A DNA stretch of 45,349 nucleotides from Theristus sp. LFF4_11 (taxonomy: Eukaryota > Nematoda > Chromadorea > Monhysterida > Xyalidae), in the NCBI GenBank assembly GCA_030248135.1, contig JASANC010004465.1, positions 1 to 45,349 of the forward strand, in the 5' to 3' direction. Of the stretch, positions 30,755-44,400 are shown piece by piece. The notes under the pieces were generated by a model. The model was not told the origin of the DNA. It searched no databases and was given only the letters and a program-made list of their open reading frames with translations. Numbering within the stretch: position 1 is the stretch's first letter; each line of letters starts with the position of its first letter. A program made the translations under genes and the position numbers.

Positions 30755-32877
30755 GTAGGCCGCGGTTGGGCTTGCTTGGGTTTTTATGTGTGCAATACGG
30801 GAACTGCACTGAGAGGTTCTTTCAACTTTGATGTGGGCAAACTTCGACATTCGAATCGCGTCGTTTTTTTTGCCAGAAAAACAGCACCCCTCGCTTGTTT
30901 CTCTTACCAAACTCCATCCGCCCAGGAAACCTGCCAAAGATGTGTGTTTCACGTTTGCCTAGTTTTTGGGCAGCCGATCGATTGAATGATGGATCAGCCC
31001 CGTGAAACGTATGCCCTGTGTAAATGGAAGAGTGGAGTGGAATGAAAAATCGGTCCTCACAATTTTTCTGTCGCTTTCTATCGAATGAAATTTATGTTGG
31101 TGGGATTCACAAAGAATGGCAGAGTAGACAGCTGTTGCATCCATTGTGAAGTCTGGTAGTGATTCCAATTGCGCGTTGTAATCATATCACTGTTGTTGTT
31201 ACAATTGCGTAATGAAAATACTTGCTACGAAAGACAAATTTTGTGCTGCTCTGCGAAGCGTCACAAGGTGCTTTCAATTTTTTAGCAATCTTGCGGGTAT
31301 CAAATGTCAGTGCTGCCGATTATGATTATGAGGAACGAGGAAAAATGTTAGCCATAGAAGATGCAGTCATGCCAGCTGCTCATTCGGCTGCATCACGCAA
31401 AATAGAAAAGAAACTGATTAACGTTCACAGTGGCAACTGAACTGTCAGCGTCACAAAAAAGTTACTGGAAAAGTTTTCGGGCGGTTCGTCGAGAACTTTA
31501 GGTGGCCAAGCCAAGTAATTATGTGGGGTTAGCAAAGAATAACGGTGTAAAACTGACGATAAATGGTGAAATTTAAAAAAAAATGATTTTTTTTGCGAAA
31601 GGTGCGCCAGGACAGGACCAGCACCAGACGATTGATGTTATCGTTGTGGATAAACCAAACAGTAAAAAACCCACAGCACCGACCACTCGACAGCAGACAA
31701 TAATGGCGTGAAAACGTGCGCACTCATCATAGTCATATTTTTCAGTTCCAGTTTTCTAGCCTATTTCGTTACAATCGCTTTCCATTATCAGGTTTGACGT
31801 GTACACAAATATAAAAAATTCTTTCCGGACATCAAAGCAAAGCACACAAGCTCAAGAATGAACACGTTCATAGTTTAGAGTTGATATTGCACCTAATCAG
31901 CCGGCGAAGCTTACTGGCAACGTGTGTATGTGTGTGCTGTGCAATTCAATGCTGAATGCAAGCATCTCGTGCTAAATGCGCGCGTCCGTTGTAAACTTGT
32001 CTTTTGTGAAGTTTGTTGTTTTCTGCGGGCACACACAGCGGTGGCAGCTTGTGTTTTCTCGATCATCCATTTGCTCAGTCGAAGACGGCAACGACAGCTA
32101 CGCATCGGGCGTAACAGCAGCATGTGCGCTGCATCAGCAATCGCGACGCGAGACAACAGCTGACACCGTCAACTGAGCAGTCCACTGTGTCCAGTCGCTG
32201 CTTGTAAAACGTTCTGCGGTGCCTTGTCTCGCGGGTGTGCGCTTGTTCTGTGTGTGCCTCCCTTTCAGCTCGTTCAACACACGATCGGTGACGCTTGAAA
32301 CGTGGCGTGGTTTAGTTTTTGCGGGAGTTTTCTCCAGTTTCTCTTGTGTCTCTCTCGGCTGCTTGGCTTCCCGACGACCTTTTACTTTCTTCACACGGAA
32401 CATCTGTTACAACATCTTATATTGTTATTTTCGCAGGCCGGGTTCTATGTGCGTTGACGAAGCCGCGAGCTTGCATTTTTGATTCAAGCCAGTCTGTGCT
32501 GTAGTTTTGTATCTTATGCGTATGTATGTACACTTTTTGGTTCAGGTTTACTGAAGTGTTCGGTCAAGAAGCTCGCAGAAGAAACCGATATTCGTGTTGA
32601 CGTGTTTTGGAGAGAACGATTTACTGTTCGTGTTGTTTGTTGCCGGTTGCATATAACTGGAGCAGGACGTACTTTATACTTTTTGTCGACTTGTGCACAC
32701 TTTCGAGCGGCCGTTGTGTACATCTTGTTTGTGGTGTTGTTGTTTTTGCTGTTGCACTACTGACTTGTGCTGTCTGTGCTCGTATCTCCGGTGTTTGGCC
32801 CCATAATACCGGCGGGCACCAGACACCACGGCTGGCTACACTCGCCTCACTCGCTTATAAGTGGCGTCTCTGTGGCT
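30755..32877. other. Region between the unknown gene and the PP2A B'' start
   Basis: This should hold the 3' part of the unknown gene and the promoter and leader exons of the PP2A B'' gene. From about 31900 the base composition shifts to higher GC, and GT- and CAG-flanked segments suggest non-coding leader exons. I cannot fix their borders. An in-frame stop at 32761 bounds the coding exon on its left. Confidence 0.45.
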
Positions 32878-35800
32878 ATGTACAGCAATCGTTACGTCGA
32901 TCCAAGCAAGCCAGCGACTGCATTATCATCATCATCAACCAGCCAGTCGTTATTGGTGTCCACCGAGCATAATAATAATAATACGGCACAACAAATTGCC
33001 GCTGCTGAACACAGCAACAGTGCGTATCACCAGAGGCACACCAACTCCGTGGAGTCACCAGCAGCAGCGTGCACTTATGCGCCCGTGTCGATTGCGGTCG
33101 GCGGCGCACGGTCGACGCAGCTGATTCAGTCGTACAAGCACGACAGCTTGTTCTACTCGCCCACTGGTGGCGCCGCCCGACACAACTGCCCCAGCAGTCA
33201 AGCTCCGCAGCAGCTTGCCGAGCGCATCGTGCCCGCCAGCGGTCAGCAGCACGCGTTGCTGCTCGACTCAGCCGCCGTTGACAAGCGGCCAGTTGCACGA
33301 CGGGTGATACACGGCTACGCAGCACCTGCTCTGCCGCCACAGCAGCGTGCTGCCGCAGACGCCAACTCACCGTTGACTCGCTCGTCCGACTACCGAACTC
33401 TGCCACTCTCACTAAAGACGAACACTCAGATCGCCGTTTCAGTGCCCGTTACGTTGGCACTGTCGCCGTTGTCTCAATCGACTCCACCGACTGCATTTGA
33501 ATCATCCGACGCGCTTGCATCCAATTATTGGAGCAGCGTCACACATCGGCCGACGCCAGTTGGTCAACTGCGCCACTGTGACACGTCCGCCAGTGTCGAC
33601 AGTGAGACTCCGCTGTCACCAGTCTCGATTGATACGTCGTCGTTTGATCGACTGATTGACGACTTCACGGACATGTTGAGCGGACGAACGAGCACCGAGT
33701 GGCAGGCAAAGTTCAAGGACAAACGAACGCGATTCGCGAGCGCGGTGGCGTCTGACGTGGAGGCTGGCCGGTTGCATCCGCCGACGTACGTGTCCAGTCC
33801 GCAGAGCAGCAGCCTCGCATCGTCGCCAGAGCCACGCTTCAGCAGCACCAATCATCAGCAACCACAACGCTTTCTCTACAGTCATGCCAACAATGTCGTT
33901 GCGAACTCAAGCCGTCCTCATTCGAACACGAATCAAGAATCACCATTGAGCAATTCACCATCACCGTTGCAGAGCCCCAATTCAGCCCTGGTGCTGTCGG
34001 ACTATGATGAGCCGTCTGCGTATGCTCCACGGTCGGCAGCAGCGCCAAAGTATGGTCCAGCAAAAGCAGTTGTACCCGGCGGTGACAAACATTCATTCGC
34101 AATGAGCCCTTCAGCCGCCACCGTTGAAGTGCACGCACGTTCCGGTAGTCTGTCAAAGTTTTGGCGTGATTCCGTCCACCAGCGTTATTATCCGGCGGCA
34201 GACACGAATGCAAGCAATGTCCATGAAGTGTCGACCGATCGACGCAATCACACACAGTCGGACGCTTCACAGCATCCCGTCGTGTCCCCTTCTGCTCCCA
34301 GTGGCCTAGTGTGGCGCCAACGTCAACAACCACAAATTGCGTCCCCTGTGTTTGGCAACGGTTATTCGTCTAAAACATTGCCGTCGCCAGTGAGTCGCGG
34401 TGTCAGCGGTCCCTTCGTTGCCCCAGTGAGCACTGCGGGTAAAGCTCCAATAAAAGAACGACAGGATTCGCCCGGTTCGCGACTCGGCAACGGCGTCATA
34501 TCGCCGCCATTGGCGTTGCCATCACCTGAACTTGTCAGGCCTGCCGTGAAACCGAACTTTACCGAGTTGAACGCTCTCATTGAAGAAGCAATGCTAATCG
34601 AACGTCGTCAGCAGCAGGCAGCCGCTGCCGGGTCATTGGATCGAGTAAGGCCAGCTCGAATGTACGTTGCAAAGGAAGAACCGGTGTATTCGAAGGCGAC
34701 CGCTGTGTCTTCGTTAACACGGCCATCTAAAAACACTACAACAACGATGGGATTGCCATCCGACAGTGACGAACATTTCGACAATGTGCCTCGGCTTCGT
34801 CAAGCAAACGCGGCTCGTCAAACGAATTTATCGTCAGGGAATCAGTCGTCGACTGCTACTACAACACAACTAAAATCGACTGCACTGAACGACCGAATCA
34901 GTACAACAAGCAGCTTGCAGACTCGACTGACAACAACGGCATCAACACAAACAACAGCAACATCAACCAGAGTGTCGTCGTTGAGCGAGCAGCAGCAGCA
35001 ACAGCGGTGGCCGAATTTCCAGGCGCTAGACACGGCAGTCTCGGTTGCGCTCGAGTACGATGTGAACAAAGATAAACAACAACAACAACAAGCGAACACT
35101 GCGAAGCCGTTGAGCAATCGACCGGAGGTGGCTGCCTTGGCGAACGTCAGTGAACTGCTGCGCTGCAGTGCGGACATGCTCGAGACGGACAGACAGCTGC
35201 ACAACAGCGGCCAATCGCCGTCGGTGCATCGCACCACCAGTCCCAGCAGTGCTCAGTCGCCATCACCGTCGTTGTCCACTTCAATCACCGGCCACGACAA
35301 TCTGCCGGCCGGTCTCCCATCGCCGCGTCCCAAGCACCAAATTCGCGAACAACTGATGCAGGCGGGCGTCGAACCGAGGTCGCCGACGAACCGGTCGTTC
35401 GGCAGTGGCTGGGCGACGTTCAGTGGCAGCACACTGCAGACCGGCTCTGTGATGGCGCGAGTGCTCGAACTGGAGAAGCGGCCTTCGCCACCGCCGCAGT
35501 CGACGGTGAACGCGCAGCCGGCGACCGTGGCAGTGGTGACGGCAAGTGCCGACTCAGCAATGCAACAGCATCAGCCAATCGTTGCGTCCATGAAAACGTT
35601 GCACGAAGAGACGGTGTGCCGGACGAAACCGTTGATTCACGTCAATCTGTCACTCGCGTCTGGACAGGTCTGCGCATTTTCAATCATGATTCTCTTGACT
35701 TGCAGGTCATATTTGAAACAAGTAAGGCTTGTTTTACTCGGCTAAAATTGATAGTATTCCACAACAATCACTGCTGTCTGCTCGCCTTTCCCTGCGTGAG

Positions 35801-38800
35801 ATTGTTTCGAATGCTAAATGATACGAAATTTTTCTTGAACCTGTCAGTTATCTTTGCGTCGGTTTTTGTGACCGTTTGTTGGCTGCTTTATTCCAAGTCC
35901 ATGAACAAGTAGTGACTGTATGAGCTTACAAAATATCTTTTCACCAAAGTTTTGTTATTCATGTAAAAACAAACAGGCAGGCAGACATAGCACAACATCA
36001 AACTGCGCAATAGATAATTTATGAGATCTAGTGGATGGAGCAGCTAAACAGCAAGGCAACAAAAAAGCCTTAAACAGCAAGCAAACCCAACAACAGCTAA
36101 GAGCTAACGCTTTTGAATTGCACATGCACTGCAAGTCTAACGGAAAAGACACAAATCACGCAAGTGCACTTGCAAAGAGATAAACTAGGAAACCGCAACG
36201 AACATATGGCGCTGAACTTGGTTTATCTGGTCTGGTTTACGACCAGCATAACAACACTTTGTTTTGATTCTTTCATGGTTTTGTTCTGCGATCGACTTGT
36301 TGCTTCTCAGCACCGTCCAGCATCGAGTGAGCACTATTTTTACGCAAGCAATGTTCACAGAAAGCGACTGCGGCGCCGACGACCGGTGCAGCGTCGAGCG
36401 CAGCGAACGCAGTTGCAACGGTGTCGGCCGGCTCGACGCCCATCGCACGCGGACGCTTGGCGGCCAAGCAGCCGGCGACAGCGAGCGCTGCCAGCGATGC
36501 CGCATCGTCCAGCAGCCAATCAGCGTACGCCGCTGCTGCCGTCGACTCGTCGCCAATGGGCGCGTTGACGCGTGAACTCGAGCAACTGAAGCTGGGCGCA
36601 CAGAGCATCGAGCGGCGTGCTGTTGACAGCGCGCTGAAACAGAGGCTGCGCACTGCCGGCGCTAACGTGCCGCGGTGAGTGAGCGTTCAGTTGGAATAGA
36701 AATCGTTCAGAAAGAACGTTACGTTGAAATCGGCGTTTGTTTGAAAGGATGTGCGAGAATGAGAACATTACGGTGCCATGTGGCTAATCAATTTTATGCA
36801 CCCGTCGAAAACTCGCGAAACGTGCTCATTTCAGATTTTACTTCCCGGACGGCACTGTGCGAGCGAGCAAATCGGACAGCGGGAAGCGACAGCTGACCAA
36901 AGTGAAGGCGGTCTTTGATCAGTGCACCGGGGGCACGGTCGCCTTGGAGGACATGACCAAAGTTGTGAAGGTGCACAGTTCACGAGTTCTTTGGCAGTTT
37001 TATGAAATTTATCCCATTTAAGCAGACGCCGTGATTGGTAATATAAGCAGTGTTTACTAATGCAACGTTTCTTTCTGATTGCATTCGTCTGCCGCATTCA
37101 ACTTGTTTTTTCCAGCCCCATTTTAATTGTGAACTGAACACCACAATTGCTTGCAGGCCTGTGAGCTGCCGTTGTACTGGAAATACGCGCTGATGAGTGC
37201 GTGCACAAACGAGCCGTGCACCAGCACCGCAGCCGTGGCGTATCAAACATTCGAGAAGTTTTGGAATGGGTAGGAGTCGCTTGTTTTTTTAAACATGTCT
37301 TTGTGAAATTTACGCAACCAAATCTGCAGATTTGCATTTTACTCTAAAAACGTGAACCCGTGAAAACGTTTTGGAGTTTACTGCACATTAAGTTTGCTGT
37401 TTGAGGTTTTGCCAGGTGCAGGTGGACGCATACCGTGAGGGCCACCCGGCAGACCTGCTCAAAATGTTTTTACCAAGCGCAAAAGCTCTTGTATTCTGAG
37501 TAAACTATCAGCGAAGCAGCTTTGTTTCACATTTTCTAGCATGATCCACACGGCACACGACGACGCAGCAAAATTCGTTTACATTCTATCGAGGGGTCGA
37601 CGAAAATATTTGCTACGCGACGACTTTGAAGTGCTTGTACAGGTCTGGCAAGTTCGATTAGAGTAGAATTATTTCCTCTGTTTTTCTGAAATTTCTGCAA
37701 TTTTTTTTATGAAACGCAAAAATGTGATTGGAATCTGTCAACAAAGATTTTTTTCATTTCAGGATGTTATTGAAACATTTCCGGGGCTCGGTTTTTTGCG
37801 TGAAGCGCCGGAATTCCACACGCGTTACATTCAGACGGTACTTTAGTTTGTCTCTCTTCAACGCTTTGTTCAACAGGGCAAAAAGTTCTGCAAGTTACCC
37901 AAAAATGTTGTGAAGTAATTTGCTGCGATGACCACTGCTGCATTGTTGATCACTTGTCTAAAGTGTCCTTTCTAAAATCGCATCCTCTGAGTACCAGCAC
38001 ATGCATGCTGCATCTGCTTGCACCGTCTGCATTTTGCAGGTGATCAGCAGGATATACTTCTGTGTCAATCGATCCTGGTCCGGGCGTATCACGCCAAAAG
38101 AGCTCCGCAAATCCAATCTGCTGCAGGTTGGCCACGGTCACACTCACTGTTGTTCGCATGCTTGTTTTGCTTTGGTTGCCGAGATTGCTGGGTGTACTGT
38201 TGCGGTCCGCCAAATTCCGGCCCGAAGAGTTGCGGCCCGGACAATTCCGCCACGGCGAATTTTCCCTGGCACGAACAATAAACTGCTGGAAGGAATGACT
38301 TTTTTGCAAGTTATCGCAATCACAGATATATAAAAATGACTGAAACAATAAAAAAACTTCAGCCAATCTCGTAAAACTAAGGAAAGCTGTTCTAAGGTCT
38401 CCTAAGCTAAGCCTTTTATATAAACGCACGTGAGAAATCTGAGGTTTTTTTTGAAAAAAACAGGTTTGCCGTGATTTTATACATTGTGGTCATTTTTGGA
38501 TTCATCACGATCACGAAAATTCACTACATGTGGTTTGCTATTGCTCGTGCTAAGAAAAATTCGCCGGGCCGCAACTCTTCAGTCCGGAATTAGAGGGTCA
38601 CAATTGAACACACGCCGCGGAGATCAGTCACAGAAATCCGAGGCACGAGGCAGCAAACAAGCTTGTTGCTCAACTCCCTTTTAACAATCTTTTTTGTTGG
38701 TCGTTTGTTTTTGTTTCGTCCGTCGAATTTGTTTCAAGGATCGCAGAGAGACTTGTTCATTTTTGTCAGACGATTCGCCTACTGGAGCGTGTGGAGGACA

Positions 38801-40783
38801 TCAACGTGGTGACGGACTACTTCTCGTACGAGCACTTCTACGTGATCTATTGCAAGTTCTGGGAGTTGGACACCGACCATGATTTGTTGATCAGCAGGGC
38901 CGATTTGGCTAGACACGGCAATGAAGGTCAGTACGTTTTTGAAAGCGATCTTGCTTGGCAACACGTCATACCAGTTTCTGCTCAGTTTTGTTCTCCGTTG
39001 CACGCGCAGCGTGGCTACGGTGCTGGTCATGGTCATGGCATTCCAATCTGTTACCCTCACCGTGTGATTTGCCCCACTCACAAAAATTCAAATGAAACAA
39101 AGTGAATGAAGCTGTTTTTTTGGCATAGAGTCGAACTGTGAAACATGCGCGATTTGCGCCGTGTGGCATTTGAATCTGGATGGTTGAATGGTTTCATCGA
39201 GCTGATCAGACCGTCAGTGAGCCCCACCATAAGCAGCCAATCATGCTGTCCAGTTCGAGTGTCGCTTTTAATCGCGTGTGTTTTCGCTCAGCCATTTCGC
39301 GTCGCGTGATCGATCGCGTTTTCTCGGGCGTCGTCAACCGAGGCTGCAGGGCAGTGCCGTTCGACACGATGCCCTACGCGGACTTCACGTACTTCTTGCT
39401 GGCCGAGGAGGACAAGAATCACCCGACAAGGTGCGTCGCAAATGCACGGCAAACTGAAGAGCAACCGAAAACACGCAGTCGATTCTTCTCGTCTAACGTC
39501 TTACGTTGAAACACCTTCCAAAAACGCCGTATGAAGGAATAATGTTCAGAGTTCAGGAATCTGTTTCTCTTTTTGGTTGGGTTCCATTCCATTCATCTTT
39601 TTGATTGTTGGTGACACAAATTGATTTTCTGTTTTCAGCATCGAATACTGGTTCCGTATTCTGGACGAAGACGGCGACGGTGTGTTGTCGCTGTACGAAC
39701 TGGAGACGTACTACAACGAGTTGAAGAGCAAAATGGAGTACTTGGGCATTGAGCCGATGAAGTTCAGTGACGTCATTTGTCAGGTGAATCTTTCGGTTGG
39801 CTTTGTTTGTCACTGGTGCAGAAGAAATCCATTGACTTTTCTCTTTTTTCTCTTTGTACCTTTCTGTCAGTCCCCACCCACAGTCCTAAAGTCAAGGGTA
39901 AACACCTGTCTTTGCAAGTGCCGTGTCAGTGCACCGAATGAGCGTGCTCAGCACCACTGCAGCCAATGACTGTGGTGCACACAATTGCAGATGCTCGACC
40001 TGCTGCACCCGCGCGAGTCTGAGCGCGTGCGTCTGGGCGACCTGAAGCGCAACCGGATGGCCGGCTACTTCCTGAACACGTTCATCAACGTGCACAAGTA
40101 CTACGAGCAGGAGGTCACCGAGGGCACCGAGCGCGCCAACGTCGAGGTGAGCACGCTCTCGTTGTTTAGCAATCTAAATGAGAATTCAGAAAATTCCATT
40201 TGAAGCATTCTGTACTTTTCCTTTTTACTGGAATTCTGTTACCAGAGCGACAAATGACAGATGATTGATTTTTTTGTTCTCGCAGAGTTCCGAAGGCGAG
40301 CAGTTGAGTGCGTGGGATCGTTTTTGTGCCGAAGAATACGAGCTGCTGATGCAGGAGGATCAGGGCGACGGCGACGAGGCAACTGAAATGTCAGTGGGGG
40401 GGGGGCAGTTGGGTGGGGTGCACTGATGATTCACGTTCAGACAGATCTGGTCTAATGTTTGTAATGTGTGTCGGTTCAACAGACTGCTACACCCAATGTT
40501 AGTCAACGGTAACCATTGTAATGTCAGTCTTCGATGTCCTAAAAACTATTTTTTATCAACTTTCCACTTCAGCAATTGCGACGACTCTGACGACGACACA
40601 ATGGTGGTGCACAACCACAATAACAACACAAGATCGAAATCAACCAATGTGGACGCCGTTTCAAGGAACAACAACAACAACAACAATTATGACCAGAATA
40701 TTTCTGCGAAAATGGCGAAAGACACTAGCAACTTCACGGCTAAACTGAACAGTGGCCGCTCGACATTGATTGATGCGCTCTAG
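32878..40783 (+). CDS. PP2A regulatory subunit B'' (PR72/PR130 type), 13 exons (1509 aa)
   Basis: Targets the PP2A A/C core enzyme in a calcium-sensitive manner. Exons: 32878-35667, 36361-36674, 36835-36970, 37157-37269, 37540-37642, 37763-37837, 38040-38126, 38770-38926, 39292-39430, 39639-39783, 39991-40146, 40286-40389, 40573-40783. They sum to 4530 nt with all phases fitting. The conserved core starts with RFYFPDG, then [46 protein letters not shown] and [18 protein letters not shown]. There are two EF-hands. The first ([12 protein letters not shown], from about residue 1240) has Leu at loop position 6, as in human PPP2R3A. The second ([12 protein letters not shown], from about 1314) is canonical. 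The C-terminus is Asn-rich. Exon 1 alone codes 930 low-complexity Ser/Gln/Thr/Pro-rich residues with one helical stretch ([20 protein letters not shown], about 560). The start is the first ATG after an in-frame stop. C. elegans RSA-1 is the nearest nematode relative I know. The exon 1 to 2 join rests on phase and splice sites. Confidence 0.9.
38203..38617. mobile_element. MITE-like element with GCGGCC-rich inverted ends, copy 2
   Basis: Reverse-oriented homolog of 5457-5913. It lies in the intron between exons 7 and 8 of the PP2A B'' gene. It begins with GCGGTCCGCC, ATTCCGGCCC and TTGCGGCCC modules and ends CAATTGAACACACGCC. The core shares GGAAGGAATGACTTTTTTGC and AACCACATGT-like words with copy 1. 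It is non-coding. Confidence 0.6.
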
Positions 40784-41430
40784 TGATTCGCAGATTTGTG
40801 GTCATTGATGATTGGTGCGTTTGGATTGTTTTTATGGTTCAAATACGCTCAATCTGAACAGTGCACAGAATTCTGAAATTCTACAAGTCAATCTGTTAAC
40901 CGTATTGGAATCTCAGTGTTTTTCTCATGTAACAGCCACGACGAGTTCAATTATCAGCGGAAGGCATTTGTGTGGTTTCTTTCAGTTAACTAGCCATTAG
41001 ATTTGAAACAGTGTTTGGAAATTTGAACTGAACTGATCGGTTTTACCGGTGATAACGGTTGGGGTGCCCGTCCACTCTTTGCATTTTTCTTTTCATGTTT
41101 CTCGAATTTTGTACAGTATTTTGAAAATATGGTGCTCAAACTGTTAGTTTCATTTATCATCTCACCCATTTTTGTCAGCGATTACTCTTTTTCTCAGTGA
41201 ATTTTATTCAATCGTTTTGTTTGATTGGTTTTTCACCCGTTCATTCGTTTTTTTGTTATCTTTGCTTGTGTGATGCTTTTTCAATTCGAACCAAAAATGA
41301 TTTTTGCCGCTCTATTGTACATTTGTGCTATTTTGTATTCGTTTAATTATTAGTTTTCGTTGTTGTTTTTAGCGATTTGGTTTGATTTTTCCAGTGTGCA
41401 AAAAATAAAAACATTGGCTTTTTTTCGATG
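40784..41430 (+). other. Probable 3' untranslated region of PP2A B''
   Basis: AT-rich, T-rich sequence without reading frames. It follows the TAG stop and leads to AATAAA at 41404-41409. Confidence 0.55.
41404..41409 (+). promoter_or_regulatory. Candidate polyadenylation signal of PP2A B''
   Basis: AATAAA about 620 bp after the stop codon, followed within 40 bp by a T-rich stretch. This is the best-placed signal on this strand. Confidence 0.5.
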
Positions 41431-44400
41431 CTTGGCTTTTTATAAAACTACAAAAAAAAGAAATTCTAAGGTTTGAAATTCTTCACTCAGGTGAAGATTT
41501 GAAATACTAATACTAGAAAATTGTCCAGTTTATTGACAATGACCTGGATTTGATGAAGCCTTTGCACGTAGAACAGGTGGGTAAACAGTGTCGTGGCCAG
41601 ATTTGAGACAACTGAGCCTGGTCTAAATCGAAATACAATTGTGCATAATGAGCCATAGCAGACGTGTAAATAAATGAATCATGACGCACATAACTGGTGC
41701 CGGTGATACACCGCAAATATAAACGGAATATTATTTGGATCGTCAACCGGATTTTGGGGCATTTTGGCGAAGCATTGAACAGCGCAAACAATATTTTCAA
41801 TTATATGATTTATGAGGCAGCTATGAATAACAATTTTCAATTTAGGTTGCGGCTGTTTACCGTGATTCATTAAAGGTATTTCAGATCGTGTTTTACGGGT
41901 GTACCCTGCCGTTAATGTGCGCAATACGACAACGATTTGGGTTCAAAAACTCGTTTTGATTGGTTAGCTCTATTCATATATTCTGGTGTCATGTTTGTTC
42001 TCGGTGCAAATTTACATTGAATTGATTGGTTCGTTAGCAATCGGTGCCGCAATTCAGTTGAAAAGCTTTCAATTAGTACTTGTTACTCAAAATGTTGCCA
42101 TTCAAAATCAAGACTGGTACGTGAACTCCAAAAACCTGAAAATACCGCCAGTGACTCCACCAGTACAATATGACAATTTTGTCTGTCATTTTTTTCGTTT
42201 TGTTGAACCAACGTACAAATAAAAAAATTGCAAGCTGAACAGCGCAGAACAGAACCCACGCCCGCATAAAAATGAAATATTCATGGAAAACTCGCTCATT
42301 TCTTATTCACCTTCTTAATCCGTTGAGGCTAATCTTATCAACATTCGTTTTTGTCTGAAAGAAGCCAACCATTAAAATTGCTGCGATTAATAAATAATTC
42401 CACTTTCGCTCGACAATGGATACGTTATCCAATTTGTAACCGTTTTTGTTATTGGCTATAATTTGCGAAACCTTTTCTTCGTGAACGCAGTCAAAGAATG
42501 TCCCATTCAGTTTATCTGGTGACGAGCTGCGAGCACGAGGCCGATTAGCTTCACACGAAAACTGACTGTTCTATGCAAACCAAAACTAAGAAAGAATTGT
42601 AACTCAATTGCAGCACTCTAACGTTTTTTAAAACATAAAAACGACTTTGGTAAGTAACTCCCTCAAATATAAAACGGGGGGGGAAGGAGAAAATAGTGTG
42701 AAAACATATAAACATATAAACATATAAAACAGTGGGGGGGGGGGGTCGCCGGGCGTTTTTTGGGTGCTGGTTTCCAGGACAGCAACCCACACCCACTCTG
42801 CAAATCTAATTGTTGAGATCGATGGTGACATGGGGAGGATTTTTTCCTTTCTGTTTTAAATGTTGTGCGTTGTTTTTTGTTGTTCGTTCGGTGTGGCGTG
42901 CCGTGGCGTCTCGTCGTTTTGTTGCGCTATCTTGAAATTGCATGTGTGCTTATAAACTAAATTAAAAAAAATATAAAAAAACAAACAAGCCACCTTAGCT
43001 CAATTTCATACAAATTGATGCTAAACTAAACCAAACAAGCCAAATTTTCTTTAATTTCAACAAATAAAGTCGGCTCGTCTTTGACAAAATCGTGTCTCGG
43101 AACAACACTACCGTAGCTGCATCACGAAACACCACTGGCAGGCTTGCGCGCAAAAGCAACAACAAGAAAGCTAGTCATTCGTATTTGAGAACGTTGTGCG
43201 ACTGTCGTGGCGATTTTTTTGGAAACAAGAAAACGCTGGCTGAATTTTTGACTTTTAGCTTTTCTTTCTTGATGTTTCATGTTTAAACAGGACTAGGATT
43301 ATGGAATGGACTTCTGTCCGGGCTGTTTCTCATGCACCGCACTTCTAAATCTAAAAAGGCTTCGGTTAGTTGTCTTCTTTCGCCCATTTTTTTACGGCTG
43401 GTCCTGGTTTGACTGAAATTTTAGTGCTCTGCTGCCCTCTCATCCCAGTTCCCAACTGAACTCCCTCGGTTCGGTGGAATGGAAATGGGAAGCGGGAGGG
43501 GATGGAGATTTTTGTTCTGATTTCTTCAATCTCAGACAGCACCACGAAGGCCTGCAATGCCGACGCCGTGCTCGAATGCACCAATGGCAATTGAACGAAC
43601 AGTCACAATTCCATCCATTCACGGCTGGGCTGCTGGTGCTTGCTGTTTGACCAAGCCTCGAAGGCGAAAAGCCTGCCTGCAACAACTCGCGAAAACGCCC
43701 TGCGTTGTGTCCATGGCCGTCGGTGTCGATGAAGGTCTGCCTCAGGAAAACAAAAATGCCGCATGTTTTTCCAATGAAAGTCTCAATTTGGGGGCACTTC
43801 ACATTGAAAAACATTTTCAGGCAAAAGATTTGTTGAACCCACACAAAGTCAGTGTTGGTTTCAACAATCCTTCAGTTGTAGAACCATTTGTGGGTCATAT
43901 TTGACCTTGGACGCGTTGCGGTTATGCGTTGAAAAACGTACCGTACGAATTTATGTGGTCAAAAATGCAAAAAATCTGTCTCTTTTCTGATATGATTTAG
44001 GAATATAAATTTTTCAGATTCAAAACTCAAACATCTGGACTTTCAGAGAATAGGCTCAAAAGCATTGTGAAAAAATTTGTTGTGTCAAAACGCTCATAAA
44101 TATCTCGCTATGTTTTTTACAGACAATTTTGCTAAAAAAATTCAAACATGTTTCGACAATTTGCACATGCGAAATAGACCTCTGAGATTTTATTTTAGTT
44201 ACCATCCAGTTGTCTCTCGGCACTCTGGCGTTGAAGTTTTTTTTTCAATGTTCGGCTGCGCGCCAAAAATTTTGATGCTCGTCCGTAATGTGTGGCTCAT
44301 GTTTATTTTTGAATTTTTTTATTAGCATTGCTGTGTCTTTTGTGTTTGTTCATATAATTTGATTGACTGAGAAATACAATTTTCTCATATTGAGAAGTCA

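Noticed and set aside
32767..32877. Coding start at the upstream end of the large open frame (GTG)
   Set aside because: GTG is not expected as a start here, and the first ATG in frame is at 32878. The upstream codons are probably leader sequence.
33055..35237. Long antisense and alternate-frame open frames across PP2A B'' exon 1
   Set aside because: They are shadows of a low-stop, repeat-rich coding exon with biased codons and show no splice partners or motifs.
41500..41924. Minus-strand open frames after the PP2A gene
   Set aside because: Short, motif-free, and overlapping each other in different frames.
28500..43200. A short protein-level likeness (AASRN-TGR) between frames near 28570 and 43115
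   Set aside because: The DNA is not similar and the surroundings differ, so coincidence is the simplest reading.
43440..43904. Overlapping sense (115 aa) and antisense (134 aa) open frames
   Set aside because: They have no motif, no clear splice context, and each could be chance.
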